From contig NZ_NNRK01000011.1 in the NCBI RefSeq assembly GCF_002252475.1, positions 62,001-126,000 of the forward strand: 64,000 nt of DNA, in the 5' to 3' direction. This document shows, piece by piece, positions 1-9,103 of this stretch (positions are counted from its first letter, which is position 1; the number at the start of each line of letters is the position of its first letter). The notes under the pieces are model-generated. The model saw only the letters and a list, made by a program, of their open reading frames with translations. It did not search any database and was not told the DNA's origin. Made by a program: the position numbers and the translations under genes. This DNA is from Brucella rhizosphaerae (GTDB lineage: Bacteria > Pseudomonadota > Alphaproteobacteria > Rhizobiales > Rhizobiaceae).

Positions 1-2
1 AT

Positions 3-458
3 GTTGATTCAAGTAAATCTCTCGTTGACCGCGGTCTTGCTGCAAAATCCAATCTTCGTGACATGGAACGTGATCTTTCTGCAACCCGGCGCGATGCGCT
101 GGAGTTAGGATCGTTTTTGGCGCGGGCAAGACAAAATCAACTCGCAGTACAGCAGCGGATTGCCAATCTTGAGGAAGTTCGAAAAAGCGAAGCGGCTGGC
201 AGTATGCAGGAGCTGGATCTCAATATCGCTCGTATGGAATTGCGCAGCAATGCACAGCTCCAGACTATGGCCGAGATTGCCAAATCTTCGGGCAATATTT
301 CTTCATCGGACATGCGCCAGAAACTGGTCTTTACGATCAGTCGAAACGTAAACGGTACATTTGAGGATATTGTCGGTAGCGAACGCACCGAGATCAAACC
401 CGGAGATATTCTGCGTATCGAGTTGGATATGAGCAAACTGACGGGGTCACCTTCGTAA
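3..458 (+). CDS. Polysaccharide export protein, ExoF-like (5' end missing)
   Basis: The frame is open from the left window edge to a TAA at 456-458, leaving the last 151 residues. The visible part has a helical, charged stretch with the pattern RGLAAKSNLRDMERDL, typical of the linker of ExoF-type outer-membrane polysaccharide export proteins. It ends in a small beta-rich domain (FTISRNVNGTFEDIVG, then KPGDILRIELDM) resembling an SLBB/export-type fold. Family knowledge places such proteins in the periplasm or outer membrane, linking polymerisation to export. The neighbouring sugar-nucleotide and glycosyltransferase genes fit this role. The N-terminal signal peptide and Poly_export domain would lie outside the window, so the family name is probable, not certain. 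Confidence 0.7.
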   Translation, partial: VDSSKSLVDRGLAAKSNLRDMERDLSATRRDALELGSFLARARQNQLAVQQRIANLEEVRKSEAAGSMQELDLNIARMELRSNAQLQTMAEIAKSSGNISSSDMRQKLVFTISRNVNGTFEDIVGSERTEIKPGDILRIELDMSKLTGSPS

Positions 459-480
459 CTATCGTCTAACAACAAGACAC

Positions 481-513
481 AATAAAAAGGGCGTCGCATG
501 GAATGAGGCGCCC
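481..513 (-). terminator. Rho-independent terminator, stronger on the minus strand
   Basis: A 7-bp stem (489-495 with 507-513, GGGCGTC/GGCGCCC with one G-T pair) has an 11-base loop. Read on the minus strand the stem is followed directly by TTTTTATT, which ends the gmd-fcl transcript. On the plus strand it lies 30 bases past the stop of the export gene but is followed only by an AT-rich run, so it may serve both converging genes. Confidence 0.6.
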
Positions 514-585
514 ATAATTATTTCATATTCCAGAGAGCATTCAATAAGGCTATTTGGCGGCGCCGTTAGCAGGCAAGATGATTGC

Positions 586-1566
586 TTATGCTGCAACCGG
601 CGTGGTAGCGTTTTGAACCCAGTTCCGATAAACGTCCCTGATACCGTCCTGAAGACGAATACGCGGCTTCCAGCCAATTGCATGCATCACAGACGTGTCG
701 AGGAGCTTGCGCGGGGTTCCATCTGGCTTAGTAAGGTCATGTTCGAGCTTGCCTTCAAATCCGACCACATTCGCGATTGTCAGAGCAAGTTCTTTAATCG
801 AAATCTCTTCACCAGTACCGATATTTACAGGCTCAACGCTGTCGCTGAACCTCAATAGGTGAACACAGGCATCGGCAAGATCATCGACATGTAAGAACTC
901 GCGCAATGGCGTACCGCTGCCCCAAAGCGTGATATGATCACTACCGTTGATTTTTGCTTCGTGAACGCGGCGCATGAGGGCTGGCAGCACGTGCGATGTA
1001 TGAGGATCAAAGTTGTCGTTTGGCCCATAGAGGTTTGTCGGCATTGCAGTCATGAATTGATTGCCAAACTGACGTGCACAGGCCTGAGCATATTTTAAAG
1101 CCGCAATTTTTGCGATCGCATAGGCTTCATTGGTGGGTTCTAATGAACCAGTCAGTAAAGCGTGTTCGTGCAAGGGTTGAGGAGCATCGCGGGGATATAT
1201 ACAGCTCGACCCCAGCCAAAGCAGACGCTCGACATTTGATAGATGGGCTGCACGAATAATATTCATGCCAATGGCGAGATTATCATAGAGATAGTCCGCC
1301 GGGTATTGTGAGTTGGCCAGAATTCCGCCAACGCGGGCAGCAGCTACGATAATGACATCGGGTTTATGATGCGCGACATATTGCTCTGTCGGACTTTGTC
1401 GTGTGAGATCAAGATCGCTATGGGAGACACTGATGACTTCACAGTCCACGGATTGAAGCCTTCGCAGCAGTGCTGATCCCACCATGCCAGTGTGACCGGC
1501 AACGAAAACTTTTTTTCCTGAAAGCGAATAGACGGGTCGAGGCGGTTTATCAGCCGTAGAAATCAT
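586..1566 (-). CDS. fcl: GDP-L-fucose synthase
   Basis: This short-chain-type NADP-binding protein converts GDP-4-dehydro-6-deoxy-D-mannose to GDP-L-fucose by 3,5-epimerisation and NADPH-dependent reduction in the cytoplasm. The nucleotide-binding loop GHTGMVG is at residues 24-30, the catalytic serine region LGSSCIYP at about 118-125, and the Tyr-x3-Lys pair is Y149/K153. The length of 326 residues matches the WcaG/Fcl family. I chose ATG 1566; longer versions of the frame run through the upstream gmd gene without family sequence. It overlaps the 3' end of gmd by 17 bases, so the two are probably co-translated and supply fucose to the adjacent glycosyltransferases. Confidence 0.93.
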   Translation of the reverse strand: MISTADKPPRPVYSLSGKKVFVAGHTGMVGSALLRRLQSVDCEVISVSHSDLDLTRQSPTEQYVAHHKPDVIIVAAARVGGILANSQYPADYLYDNLAIGMNIIRAAHLSNVERLLWLGSSCIYPRDAPQPLHEHALLTGSLEPTNEAYAIAKIAALKYAQACARQFGNQFMTAMPTNLYGPNDNFDPHTSHVLPALMRRVHEAKINGSDHITLWGSGTPLREFLHVDDLADACVHLLRFSDSVEPVNIGTGEEISIKELALTIANVVGFEGKLEHDLTKPDGTPRKLLDTSVMHAIGWKPRIRLQDGIRDVYRNWVQNATTPVAA

Positions 1567-2620
1567 TGCGTCCAGCCTCCCGCATAATATTGCGCATGTC
1601 CCAATCGACCATTTCGGTGACAAGATTTCCAAATCTCGTCGTATGTTCCCAGCCAAGACGGTTCTTCGCTTTGGATGCGTCACCCAACAGGAAATCAACC
1701 TCATTGGGACGAAAATAACGGGGATCTATCTCAATCAGACATTTGCCTGATTTCCGGTCGACACCAACTTCGTTGACCCCATCACCATCCCATTCGATTT
1801 GTTTGTCGACGGCGTTAAATGCGAGCTCGACAAACTCACGCACAGTGTGTGTTTCCCCTGTAGCAAGAACGTAGTCGTCGGCTGCATCTTCTTGCAAAAT
1901 CCGCCACATTCCCTCGACGTAGTCGCGTGCATGGCCCCAGTCACGGCGGGCGTTAAGATTGCCTAACCGCAGCTTCTCCTGAAGTCCTCTTTCGATTGCT
2001 GCAACTGCCCGCGTGATCTTGCGCGTCACAAAGGTTTCACCGCGCAGCGGACTTTCGTGATTGAACAAAATGCCATTGGATGCGTGAAAGCCATAAGCCT
2101 GGCGATAGTTGACTGTTGTCCAGTAAGCGTAGAGCTTGGCCGTTGCATAGGGACTGCGAGGGGCGAATGGTGTTTGCTCACTCTGCGCGTGGGGTGAGCT
2201 GTTGCCAAATAGTTCTGATGTTGACGCCTGATAAAAGCGACATGTATTGCCAAGCCCCAGAATGCGCATGGATTCAAGCAGTCTCAATGTGCCTAACGCA
2301 TCAGCATTCGCGGTATATTCAGGTGTTTCGAAACTAACCTGAACGTGGCTTTGTGCACCGAGATTATAGATCTCGTCGGGACGGACTTCCTGAATAACCC
2401 GGCAGAGATTGGTGGCGTCTGTCAAGTCACCAAAATGCAGGCGAAAGCGGATATCCTCTTCATGTGGGTCTTGATAAAGATGGTCGATGCGTGCGGTGTT
2501 GAACGACGAAGACCGTCGTTTGAGCCCATGCACTCGATATCCTTTGTTGAGCAGTAGCTCGCTTAAATAGGCGCCATCTTGTCCCGTGACGCCAATGATG
2601 AGAGCTGTCTTTTCCTGCAA
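1550..2620 (-). CDS. gmd: GDP-mannose 4,6-dehydratase
   Basis: It catalyses the first step of GDP-fucose synthesis, from GDP-mannose to GDP-4-dehydro-6-deoxymannose. The NADP loop GVTGQDG lies at residues 10-16, STSELFG near 132, and the catalytic Tyr-x3-Lys is Y158/K162, all in family positions. I chose a TTG start at 2620 because a GGAGGG ribosome-binding site (2627-2632) sits six bases upstream and the conserved fold begins at once. Longer starts up to 2764 add a tail without family character. The resulting 356 residues match the family length. Transcription runs leftward from the 260-base gap shared with the divergent glycosyltransferase at 2881. Confidence 0.93.
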   Translation of the reverse strand: MQEKTALIIGVTGQDGAYLSELLLNKGYRVHGLKRRSSSFNTARIDHLYQDPHEEDIRFRLHFGDLTDATNLCRVIQEVRPDEIYNLGAQSHVQVSFETPEYTANADALGTLRLLESMRILGLGNTCRFYQASTSELFGNSSPHAQSEQTPFAPRSPYATAKLYAYWTTVNYRQAYGFHASNGILFNHESPLRGETFVTRKITRAVAAIERGLQEKLRLGNLNARRDWGHARDYVEGMWRILQEDAADDYVLATGETHTVREFVELAFNAVDKQIEWDGDGVNEVGVDRKSGKCLIEIDPRYFRPNEVDFLLGDASKAKNRLGWEHTTRFGNLVTEMVDWDMRNIMREAGRNDFYG

Positions 2621-2880
2621 GGTCTTCCCTCCGGCCAGAATTTGATACAGCCATGATAGCGATTTGGATGTCCAACTAAACGGCTTCAAAACGGTAATAC
2701 AGCCGCCTGACATCCCACTAAGGATGAGCGTCGAGCCGCGCGGAGCGTCGCCTGTTTCCACCAAAGAGGTAGGCCTCTCGCCCGCTGTCTGTGTTCCCTA
2801 TGCCATTGGGCTCCTTGCGACATTGGAGAGGGAGTTGCCATCTTGGTTCAAACGCGATCAAGCAGTGGGAAGTAACAGTC

Positions 2881-4152
2881 ATGCGTGTCGTGCTAGCGAA
2901 CAGGTATTTTTATCCCGATCAATCCGCGACGAGCCGGATGGTGACAAGCCTGGCTCATGAACTGGTGCGCGAGGGTGTTAAGACCACCGTAGTTGCGAGC
3001 CGCAACTATCATGAAAATGGCAAGCCTGCGCTTGCCCCTCGCGAGACGATCGGCGGCGTCGATGTACACCGAATATGGACGTCTGGTTTTGGTCGCAAGA
3101 AGCTGGTGGGACGAGCAATTGACTATGCAACGTTTCACCTCTCGGCGGCAGCATGGTTTGCTGCAAACGCAAAAAAGGATGATATTTGCGTGGTCTGCAC
3201 AGACCCACCACTTCTCTCGGTTTCCGCTGCGTTGCCAGTCCGCTTCCGTCAGGCCCATCTCGTAAACTGGGTCATGGATTTGTTCCCCGAAACAGCCATC
3301 GAACTTGGGTTGATGAAACACCAGAACGTGTCGGGTAGACTGGCTGTCGCGTTACGCAACTGGTCGATGCGCCAATCAGCACTTACGATTTGCCCGATAG
3401 ACAAGATGGCACGTTATCTGTCTGCAAATGGCATACCATCAGAAAATCTTGCAGTAGTGCATCACTGGGCAGACAAGAATGAGATTTTGCCCGTTGATCG
3501 TGAAGAAAACGCGCTGCGCCGCTTATGGGGTTTGGGCGAAAAATTTGTAATTGGCTACTCTGGTAATTTTGGTCGGGCGCACGAGTTCAGCACAGTGCTC
3601 GATGCTGCCGAGCAGCTTCAAACAAATTCAGATATCGTCTTTCTGATGATCGGCGAGGGACAACAGCACGCCTATGTAGAACAGGAAGTAAAGCGACGCC
3701 GGTTAAACAATGTCGTCATGATGCCTTTCCAGCCGGTGGAACAGCTTTCGGAAAGCCTGGGTGCTGCCGATGTGCATTTGGTATCACTGAAGCCTGAGCT
3801 TGAACACTGCATTGTGCCCAGCAAATTCTATGGTGTTCTTGCAGCTGCCCGCCCAACAATTTTCATTGGTGATCCCGATGGGGAGATAGCAACCGTGGTC
3901 CGCGACTTCCATTGTGGCTTGTCATTATGTCCCGGAGAGGTCGAGATGCTGATAAGCTCGATCTTACTCTTGCGCAACTCGCAGCTTAACCGCAGCACAA
4001 TGGGAAATAACGCTCGCTATCTCATGGAAACCGCGTATTCGCGCGAATTTGGAGCCGCGGTCTGGCAATCGGCAGTTGGGCGAATAGTATCAAAGGGTCA
4101 GTTCTCAGCAATGCCGGTTCTTGACCGGCAGTTTCATGCGGAGAAAATGTGA
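2881..4152 (+). CDS. Glycosyltransferase family 4, WcaI/WbuB-like
   Basis: This 423-residue protein has two Rossmann-like halves and should transfer a sugar from a nucleotide donor to a lipid-linked intermediate at the inner face of the membrane. The N-terminus RVVLANRYFYPDQSATSRM and the segment WVMDLFPETAIELGLM are typical of the WbuB/WcaI branch, which acts in O-antigen or colanic-acid-like assembly. The donor-domain segment IGYSGNFGRAHEF and the region around PSKFYGVLAAARPTIFIG are also in place. I chose ATG 2881 because the fold starts there; earlier in-frame codons add unrelated sequence. It is the first gene of a tightly coupled plus-strand set of three. The acceptor and donor cannot be read from sequence; adjacent fucose genes make fucose a possible donor. 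Confidence 0.85.
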   Translation: MRVVLANRYFYPDQSATSRMVTSLAHELVREGVKTTVVASRNYHENGKPALAPRETIGGVDVHRIWTSGFGRKKLVGRAIDYATFHLSAAAWFAANAKKDDICVVCTDPPLLSVSAALPVRFRQAHLVNWVMDLFPETAIELGLMKHQNVSGRLAVALRNWSMRQSALTICPIDKMARYLSANGIPSENLAVVHHWADKNEILPVDREENALRRLWGLGEKFVIGYSGNFGRAHEFSTVLDAAEQLQTNSDIVFLMIGEGQQHAYVEQEVKRRRLNNVVMMPFQPVEQLSESLGAADVHLVSLKPELEHCIVPSKFYGVLAAARPTIFIGDPDGEIATVVRDFHCGLSLCPGEVEMLISSILLLRNSQLNRSTMGNNARYLMETAYSREFGAAVWQSAVGRIVSKGQFSAMPVLDRQFHAEKM

Positions 4153-5387
4153 TGGAAGGCTCTTTCATCGTGAGCCAATTAGGCGCGCGAATGCATTATG
4201 CGGTGCCTCGTATATTTGCAGAGCATCAGAAGCTCGCACATTTTTATACCGATATCTGTGCTCTGCAAGGATGGCCACGACTGCTCAACTGGCTACCGTC
4301 AACGATGTTGCCGGCTTCGGTTCGACGACTGGTGGGACGTACTCCGCAGGATATTCCCAGCGAACGAATGACGACTTTTCCTGCGTTTGGCCTTCATTCG
4401 GCGGTGCGAAGACTGGCCAACCAGACAGGACCGCAGTCCACCGCGAACGCGATATGGGCAGGTGAGACTTTCGGCAAACTGGTTGCAGCACAGGGATTTC
4501 ACGGTGCACGCGGTGTCTATACATTTAGTGGAGAAGCACTCGAACTTCTGAGCGCGGCAAAAAAACAGGGTCTCTGGACCGCAGTTGAGCAGATGATCGC
4601 ACCCCGCACATTTGTCGAAGAGATAGCTTGTGAAGAGGAAATTCTTAATCCTGGCTGGCAACTATCTTCTGCTGAAGATGTGAACGCCGCGCTGTTTGCA
4701 GCAAGAGAACAAGCGGAGTGGGAGATCGCAGATGCTGTGATATGCCCATCAGATTTTGTGGCGCAACACGTTATTGAAGCGGGCTGTGCTATCGAAAAAG
4801 TGGTCGTAGTGCCTTATGGTGTGGATGATCGTTTTTTAATTGGCCGAGCCGCGCGTAAGCCGGGACCGCTGCGGGTTCTCACAGTCGGTGCTGTCGGCCT
4901 TAGAAAAGGCTCACCATATGTGGGTGAAGTGGCGCGAAGGCTGAAAGGCCAGGTAGAGTTCCGTATGGTTGGACCGATTGACATCCAGTCAGAAGTACGG
5001 GACCAGCTCGCAAAGAGTGTCGAGCTGACAGGTCCAATACCGCGCGGTGAAATGCGTGCCCAATTTGAGTGGGCAGATGTTTTCTACTTGCCTTCGTTGT
5101 GCGAAGGATCGGCAACAGCTTGCTATGAGGCGCTTGCCGCCGGCCTACCGGTTATCTGCACTGAAAACACGGGGAGCGTCGTTCGCCATGGAATAGATGG
5201 ATATATTGTTTCTATCCGTGACATCGAAGATACCGTCGAAATCCTTCGCCATTTTTCGGGTAGCCCGGCGATGCTACTCAGAATGAGCGATAATGCTCGC
5301 GAAAGAGCGAGCGATTATACCGTTCAGCGCTACGGCGAGCGCCTGCTCAAAGCCTTATCAGAACTTTCGATGGGTGAAGCTTTATGA
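4152..5387 (+). CDS. Glycosyltransferase family 4
   Basis: A 411-residue GT-B glycosyltransferase. The C-terminal donor domain begins near RVLTVGAVGLRKGSPY and carries the E-x7-E type segment EGSATACYEALAAG followed by LPVICTENTGS. The N-terminal half is less familiar and its acceptor is unknown. ATG 4152 overlaps the previous stop by one base, with GGAGA at 4140-4144 seven bases upstream; GTG 4149 is a slightly longer alternative. Its end overlaps the next gene by four bases (ATGA), so the three transferases at 2881-6580 are probably made in coordinated amounts. Confidence 0.85.
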   Translation: MEGSFIVSQLGARMHYAVPRIFAEHQKLAHFYTDICALQGWPRLLNWLPSTMLPASVRRLVGRTPQDIPSERMTTFPAFGLHSAVRRLANQTGPQSTANAIWAGETFGKLVAAQGFHGARGVYTFSGEALELLSAAKKQGLWTAVEQMIAPRTFVEEIACEEEILNPGWQLSSAEDVNAALFAAREQAEWEIADAVICPSDFVAQHVIEAGCAIEKVVVVPYGVDDRFLIGRAARKPGPLRVLTVGAVGLRKGSPYVGEVARRLKGQVEFRMVGPIDIQSEVRDQLAKSVELTGPIPRGEMRAQFEWADVFYLPSLCEGSATACYEALAAGLPVICTENTGSVVRHGIDGYIVSIRDIEDTVEILRHFSGSPAMLLRMSDNARERASDYTVQRYGERLLKALSELSMGEAL

Positions 5388-6580
5388 AAATCATTCACGT
5401 TATCGGATCTTTCGATCCGGCTAAAGGCGGGCCGCAAGCCGTTGTAGTGCGTCTTGCCGCAGCGCAGGCGTCACTTGGACATGAAGTGACTATCATTAGC
5501 TATAGTGACGACGAGATCAATCATCGCGCCGTTAAAGCCACCGCAGAAATACCCGATTTTGGTAAGGTCCGGACAGTCTTGCTCGCAATGCCAAATATGC
5601 GCGAGAAATTCCTGGCTAGTCGTGCAGCAAAAGTAATGGCTTCTCTCATACGCTCAGCAGATTTTGTACACATGCATGGTGTGTGGGAAACCAACTTGCT
5701 GAGAGCAGCAATGCTCTGTCGCCGCTATCATATTGCTTACTGCATATGCTGTTGCGGCATGCTCGATGTTTGGAGCATGCAACAAAAAGGATGGAAAAAG
5801 AAGCTCGCGTTAAAGCTCGGATTCCGCAGAATGCTTGACGGGGCAGCGTTTATTCAAGCGCTTAATCAAGACGAGATTGAGCTGATGCGACCGCTGGGCC
5901 TGAAGCCCCCATCTGTCATTATTCCAAACGGAATATTCCTCAATGAAATAGAGGGAAGCGATAGCAACAACGATGGATTGCCGGAACGTCCTTATGTACT
6001 TTTCTTGTCTCGCCTGCATTATAAAAAGGGCCTCGACATTCTGGCTGATGCGTTTCGTCAGATTGCACCGCACTTCCCGGAAATAGATCTCGTAGTTGCA
6101 GGCCCTGATGGCGGTGCAGAGGCAGATTTTCGTGAAAGTATTCGCGGGGCGGGTCTTGAAGAACGTGTGCACATGACAGGCGGACTATATGGTGCGGCCA
6201 AGATTGCAGCATTGAAGAACGCTGCCTGTTTCTGTCTTCCCAGCCGTCAGGAGGGCTTCAGTGTGGCAATTACTGAAGCGCTCGCCTGTGGTGTTCCGGT
6301 TGTCATTACGGACGCCTGTCATTTTCCTGAAGTCGCTGATGCCGATGCGGGTGTAGTATGTGCCTTGTCCCCAGAAGCGGTGGCTGCTGGCCTGGTGCAT
6401 GTACTCGAAAATCCGCAGCGCGCCGTTCAGATGGGCGATGCCGGGCGCCGTTTGGTGCGTGAGAATTATACCTGGCCACGGATTGCACTTCAGACTGTTC
6501 ATGCCTATCAGACGTGGCGTAGTCCCAAGCTTGGGATAATGTCTGGTCAGAGTGTGCCGGCAATGAGGACTTCTACGTAA
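5384..6580 (+). CDS. Glycosyltransferase family 4
   Basis: A 398-residue GT-B glycosyltransferase, third in a coupled trio. The N-terminus KIIHVIGSFDPAKGGPQAVV is a classic GT4 start with its glycine-rich acceptor loop. The donor domain begins at about PYVLFLSRLHYKKGLDIL and carries EGFSVAITEALACGVPVV, the E-x7-E nucleotide-sugar site. Its ATG at 5384 lies in an ATGA overlap with the preceding stop. It ends 13 bases from the convergent acetyltransferase gene, leaving no room for a separate terminator. The donor sugar is not determinable. Confidence 0.87.
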   Translation: MKIIHVIGSFDPAKGGPQAVVVRLAAAQASLGHEVTIISYSDDEINHRAVKATAEIPDFGKVRTVLLAMPNMREKFLASRAAKVMASLIRSADFVHMHGVWETNLLRAAMLCRRYHIAYCICCCGMLDVWSMQQKGWKKKLALKLGFRRMLDGAAFIQALNQDEIELMRPLGLKPPSVIIPNGIFLNEIEGSDSNNDGLPERPYVLFLSRLHYKKGLDILADAFRQIAPHFPEIDLVVAGPDGGAEADFRESIRGAGLEERVHMTGGLYGAAKIAALKNAACFCLPSRQEGFSVAITEALACGVPVVITDACHFPEVADADAGVVCALSPEAVAAGLVHVLENPQRAVQMGDAGRRLVRENYTWPRIALQTVHAYQTWRSPKLGIMSGQSVPAMRTST

Positions 6581-6593
6581 GATCTATTTGTTC

Positions 6594-7199
6594 TTAAGAT
6601 GATTTCCGTCTTGGGCGTATAGGTGCTGCCGGATTGCCAGCATAAACCATCCATGTTTCCATATTGCGGAAACTAACGGCTCTTGCTCCCAACACGGCAC
6701 CTTCGCCAACATTTACCCCTGGCCCGACAAACGCTTCTGCTGCTATCCACGCACAAGGTCCGATGACTATGGGGGCTGCAGTGAGCGGAAAGTCATGCTG
6801 ATCAATATTGTGACCTGCGGTACAAAGATGAGCGCGTTGCGAGACGATGGCATAAGGAGCGAGTGTCACTGGTGCAACATTATAACAAAGCACACCGGGT
6901 CCGAGTGAAGAATGGGCATCCATGACGAGATTTCCCGGCCACCATATCCGGGTGCTACCACGTATAATGGCGGTCTTGTGAATTTTGGCGCCGAATGTGC
7001 GCAGTATCATCCCTCGCCAGCGCCACAGGAAGGAAGGCGTCCATGCTGCCAGAGAAAGCCAGGTCAGCTGCCACAAAAGACGTTGAAGGCGATGCTTTAA
7101 TGTGAAGGTTGCTCCACCCTCCATTGGATGAGAGGTTTCTTTCCGGCCATTTATGGTGAGGTGAGACTCTGATCGCGATGCAATGGACATTGTTCTCAT
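6594..7199 (-). CDS. WcaF-like hexapeptide-repeat acetyltransferase
   Basis: This 201-residue protein shows left-handed beta-helix (hexapeptide) character in its second half, with IRGSTRIWWPGNLVMDAHSS, later VIGPCAWIAAEAFVGPGVNV and the final GNPAAPIR. The TAGHNIDQHDFPL segment carries the probable catalytic histidine of the colanic-acid WcaF/maltose O-acetyltransferase type. It probably O-acetylates a sugar of the polymer with acetyl-CoA. It is the last gene of the leftward operon that starts at 11129. The start is uncertain: 7199, 7190 (better spaced AAAGG) and 7124 are possible. Confidence 0.82.
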   Translation of the reverse strand: MRTMSIASRSESHLTINGRKETSHPMEGGATFTLKHRLQRLLWQLTWLSLAAWTPSFLWRWRGMILRTFGAKIHKTAIIRGSTRIWWPGNLVMDAHSSLGPGVLCYNVAPVTLAPYAIVSQRAHLCTAGHNIDQHDFPLTAAPIVIGPCAWIAAEAFVGPGVNVGEGAVLGARAVSFRNMETWMVYAGNPAAPIRPRRKSS

Positions 7200-7202
7200 C
7201 CT

Positions 7203-8486
7203 TTACATAAACTGCCGGACATGGGGGTTGCGTTGCAGCGGTGTTGGCAAGCCGACTGACTGGTTGCGTATGCGGCAAAGCGCTAAAACGGGTATCAAAA
7301 AAATGGCCATATGAATCCAGACTGGTATAACCCAGTCAGTCTGATGTGAAATTGCGTGCATTGCAGGCACGATCGACAGCATGTAGACGAGCTGCCCCAG
7401 CATTTCTCCAGCCATTGCAGTTTCCCAAAGCCTGCGCATTACCCATGCCAACAGCAGGAACTTGAAAGCGCCGAAGTACCAGAATGAGGCAAATGCATCG
7501 ACCAGTCCGGTTTCAGTTGTGCCTGTAGAAGGGTTATAGTCACGGCTTGGTTTTGGCGTGTCGAATTGGAGTGAATCCTTCAGCTTCGAACCAACGAGTT
7601 GTGCAGGGACGAAAGTGAAGACCACACGGTTCCAGTGAAATTTGCCATAGTCGAATTCCAGTCGCCTGTCGATTTCATCGATGCGCTGCACGGCATTGCG
7701 CATTTCGAGGCCACCGCGTTCCAAGGTTTCGTTGAAGTTTTCTGCATAATCGATCTGCATGATGTCATCGAGAACAAAGCCTGATGCTGCGCGCGTGATC
7801 TGGCGATAGTCGCCCATGCTGGTCATCAAAAACGTTCCCGCAAGAATACCAAGTGACATCAGAATGCGCGGTACCACGAGGCGACGATAAAACCAGAATG
7901 CAAGCAATATCATGAGCACAAGCTGAATTGCCTCTGCGCGCTTGCCTGTCACAAGAATGCGGTCAAGATAGAAAACGAGATCAAATGAGATAATTGCCAA
8001 TGCGGTCCATGACGGGCGGCGCGCAAAGCATAAAAGAGCAATTGCGAGACCATAGGGCATGAGTTGCGCAAAGAATAGATAGACAACAGGAATGCCTGTC
8101 ATTTGCATTCCGATTGAAACATCACCGGGCAGGCGGCTTAAAAGGAAATAGAAGACTGCACCAAATGCTGATAACCCTGCTGAAGCCCAGATGAGGCGAC
8201 GTTCACTAAAGCTCATGCTGAGAAAGCCGATAGGTTTTTTGGCTATACGCCAACCAAATGCCAGCATTGCAAGCGACAGAATACCCATAAACATTGTTTT
8301 GGTGTAAGCGCCTGATGGCAGGAACTGGTCATGCACCAAAGCTGGAATCTGTGGCAACAGGAAGCCAAATGTCATTACGCCTGCCAGAAATGGGAACTGG
8401 TACATCCGCTCTGCGCGAAACAGCAATCCGCCCGCCAGAAAGCAACCCACAAGACCGACAAAAATCCAGGTTAGGGATACATTCAT
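7203..8486 (-). CDS. Probable Wzy-like polysaccharide polymerase (multi-spanning membrane protein)
   Basis: A 427-residue integral membrane protein with about ten or more hydrophobic segments and one large soluble loop (roughly residues 210-330, rich in charged residues). This is the layout of O-antigen or exopolysaccharide polymerases, which join lipid-linked repeat units in the periplasm. Sequence identity in this family is low, so the call rests on topology, size and position among WecA-, Wzx- and glycosyltransferase-like genes. ATG 8486 has GGGAG a few bases upstream and forms an ATGA overlap with the preceding gene. A membrane transporter or a ligase is the alternative. Confidence 0.6.
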   Translation of the reverse strand: MNVSLTWIFVGLVGCFLAGGLLFRAERMYQFPFLAGVMTFGFLLPQIPALVHDQFLPSGAYTKTMFMGILSLAMLAFGWRIAKKPIGFLSMSFSERRLIWASAGLSAFGAVFYFLLSRLPGDVSIGMQMTGIPVVYLFFAQLMPYGLAIALLCFARRPSWTALAIISFDLVFYLDRILVTGKRAEAIQLVLMILLAFWFYRRLVVPRILMSLGILAGTFLMTSMGDYRQITRAASGFVLDDIMQIDYAENFNETLERGGLEMRNAVQRIDEIDRRLEFDYGKFHWNRVVFTFVPAQLVGSKLKDSLQFDTPKPSRDYNPSTGTTETGLVDAFASFWYFGAFKFLLLAWVMRRLWETAMAGEMLGQLVYMLSIVPAMHAISHQTDWVIPVWIHMAIFLIPVLALCRIRNQSVGLPTPLQRNPHVRQFM

Positions 8487-9103
8487 AGGCCACTCCCATG
8501 GAGCGAGCAAACATTGGAAAGGGATGGGGAAGAATTGTCCGGAACCAGATCCCGTAGAAAAATACGACCAGAGGCCAGATACCAGCCAAGTTTCACATAT
8601 TCTTTTGCCACAAGCTCGATATCCGCTGAAGTTGCTGGAAAGCCGGACTGTCTGTTATCGCCCCCAATGGGCGAAGAGCTGAAATGCATTTGAGGGCAAA
8701 CCGCACGAAAGCTCGCTATTGCACGGCGTGAATGATACCAGTTGGTAACAATCAGCGCTTTTCTTGCCTGAATTTCGCGCATGACGGGTGCGGAGTAATA
8801 CGCATTTTGCCAGGTGCTGCCTGATTGGCATTCTACGAGAATTGCAGATGGCTTTACGCCATCGCGCACCATTATCTGCTTATTGAAAAGGCAGTCCCCA
8901 TCCCCGGTAATCAGAATGAGCGGCGAACGGCCTTCTTTCCAGAGGCGTGCCGCTTGTGCTGCGCGTGGTGGGCCATCGCCGCCCGGCACAACAATGACAT
9001 CAGCTTTACTGCCATCATCCTGCAACGTCAGAACAGGTTCTGAATAAAACATTGCAGCGAGCCCGAAAAGAACGGCACAGGGCAGGAAAATCAGTAACAT
9101 CAT
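8483..9103 (-). CDS. YdcF/SanA-type DUF218 protein
   Basis: A 206-residue protein with one N-terminal membrane anchor (MMLLIFLPCAVLFGLAAMFY) followed by a DUF218 domain. Its hallmarks are DVIVVPGGDGPPRAAQAARLW, ILITGDG, the segment STWQNAYYS and VTNWYHSRRA. Members such as SanA, ElyC and YdcF are linked to envelope integrity and lipid-carrier metabolism, but the reaction is not firmly known. It overlaps both neighbours by ATGA junctions inside the WecA-Wzy operon, which suggests a role in handling undecaprenyl-linked intermediates. Confidence 0.8.
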   Translation of the reverse strand: MMLLIFLPCAVLFGLAAMFYSEPVLTLQDDGSKADVIVVPGGDGPPRAAQAARLWKEGRSPLILITGDGDCLFNKQIMVRDGVKPSAILVECQSGSTWQNAYYSAPVMREIQARKALIVTNWYHSRRAIASFRAVCPQMHFSSSPIGGDNRQSGFPATSADIELVAKEYVKLGWYLASGRIFLRDLVPDNSSPSLSNVCSLHGSGL

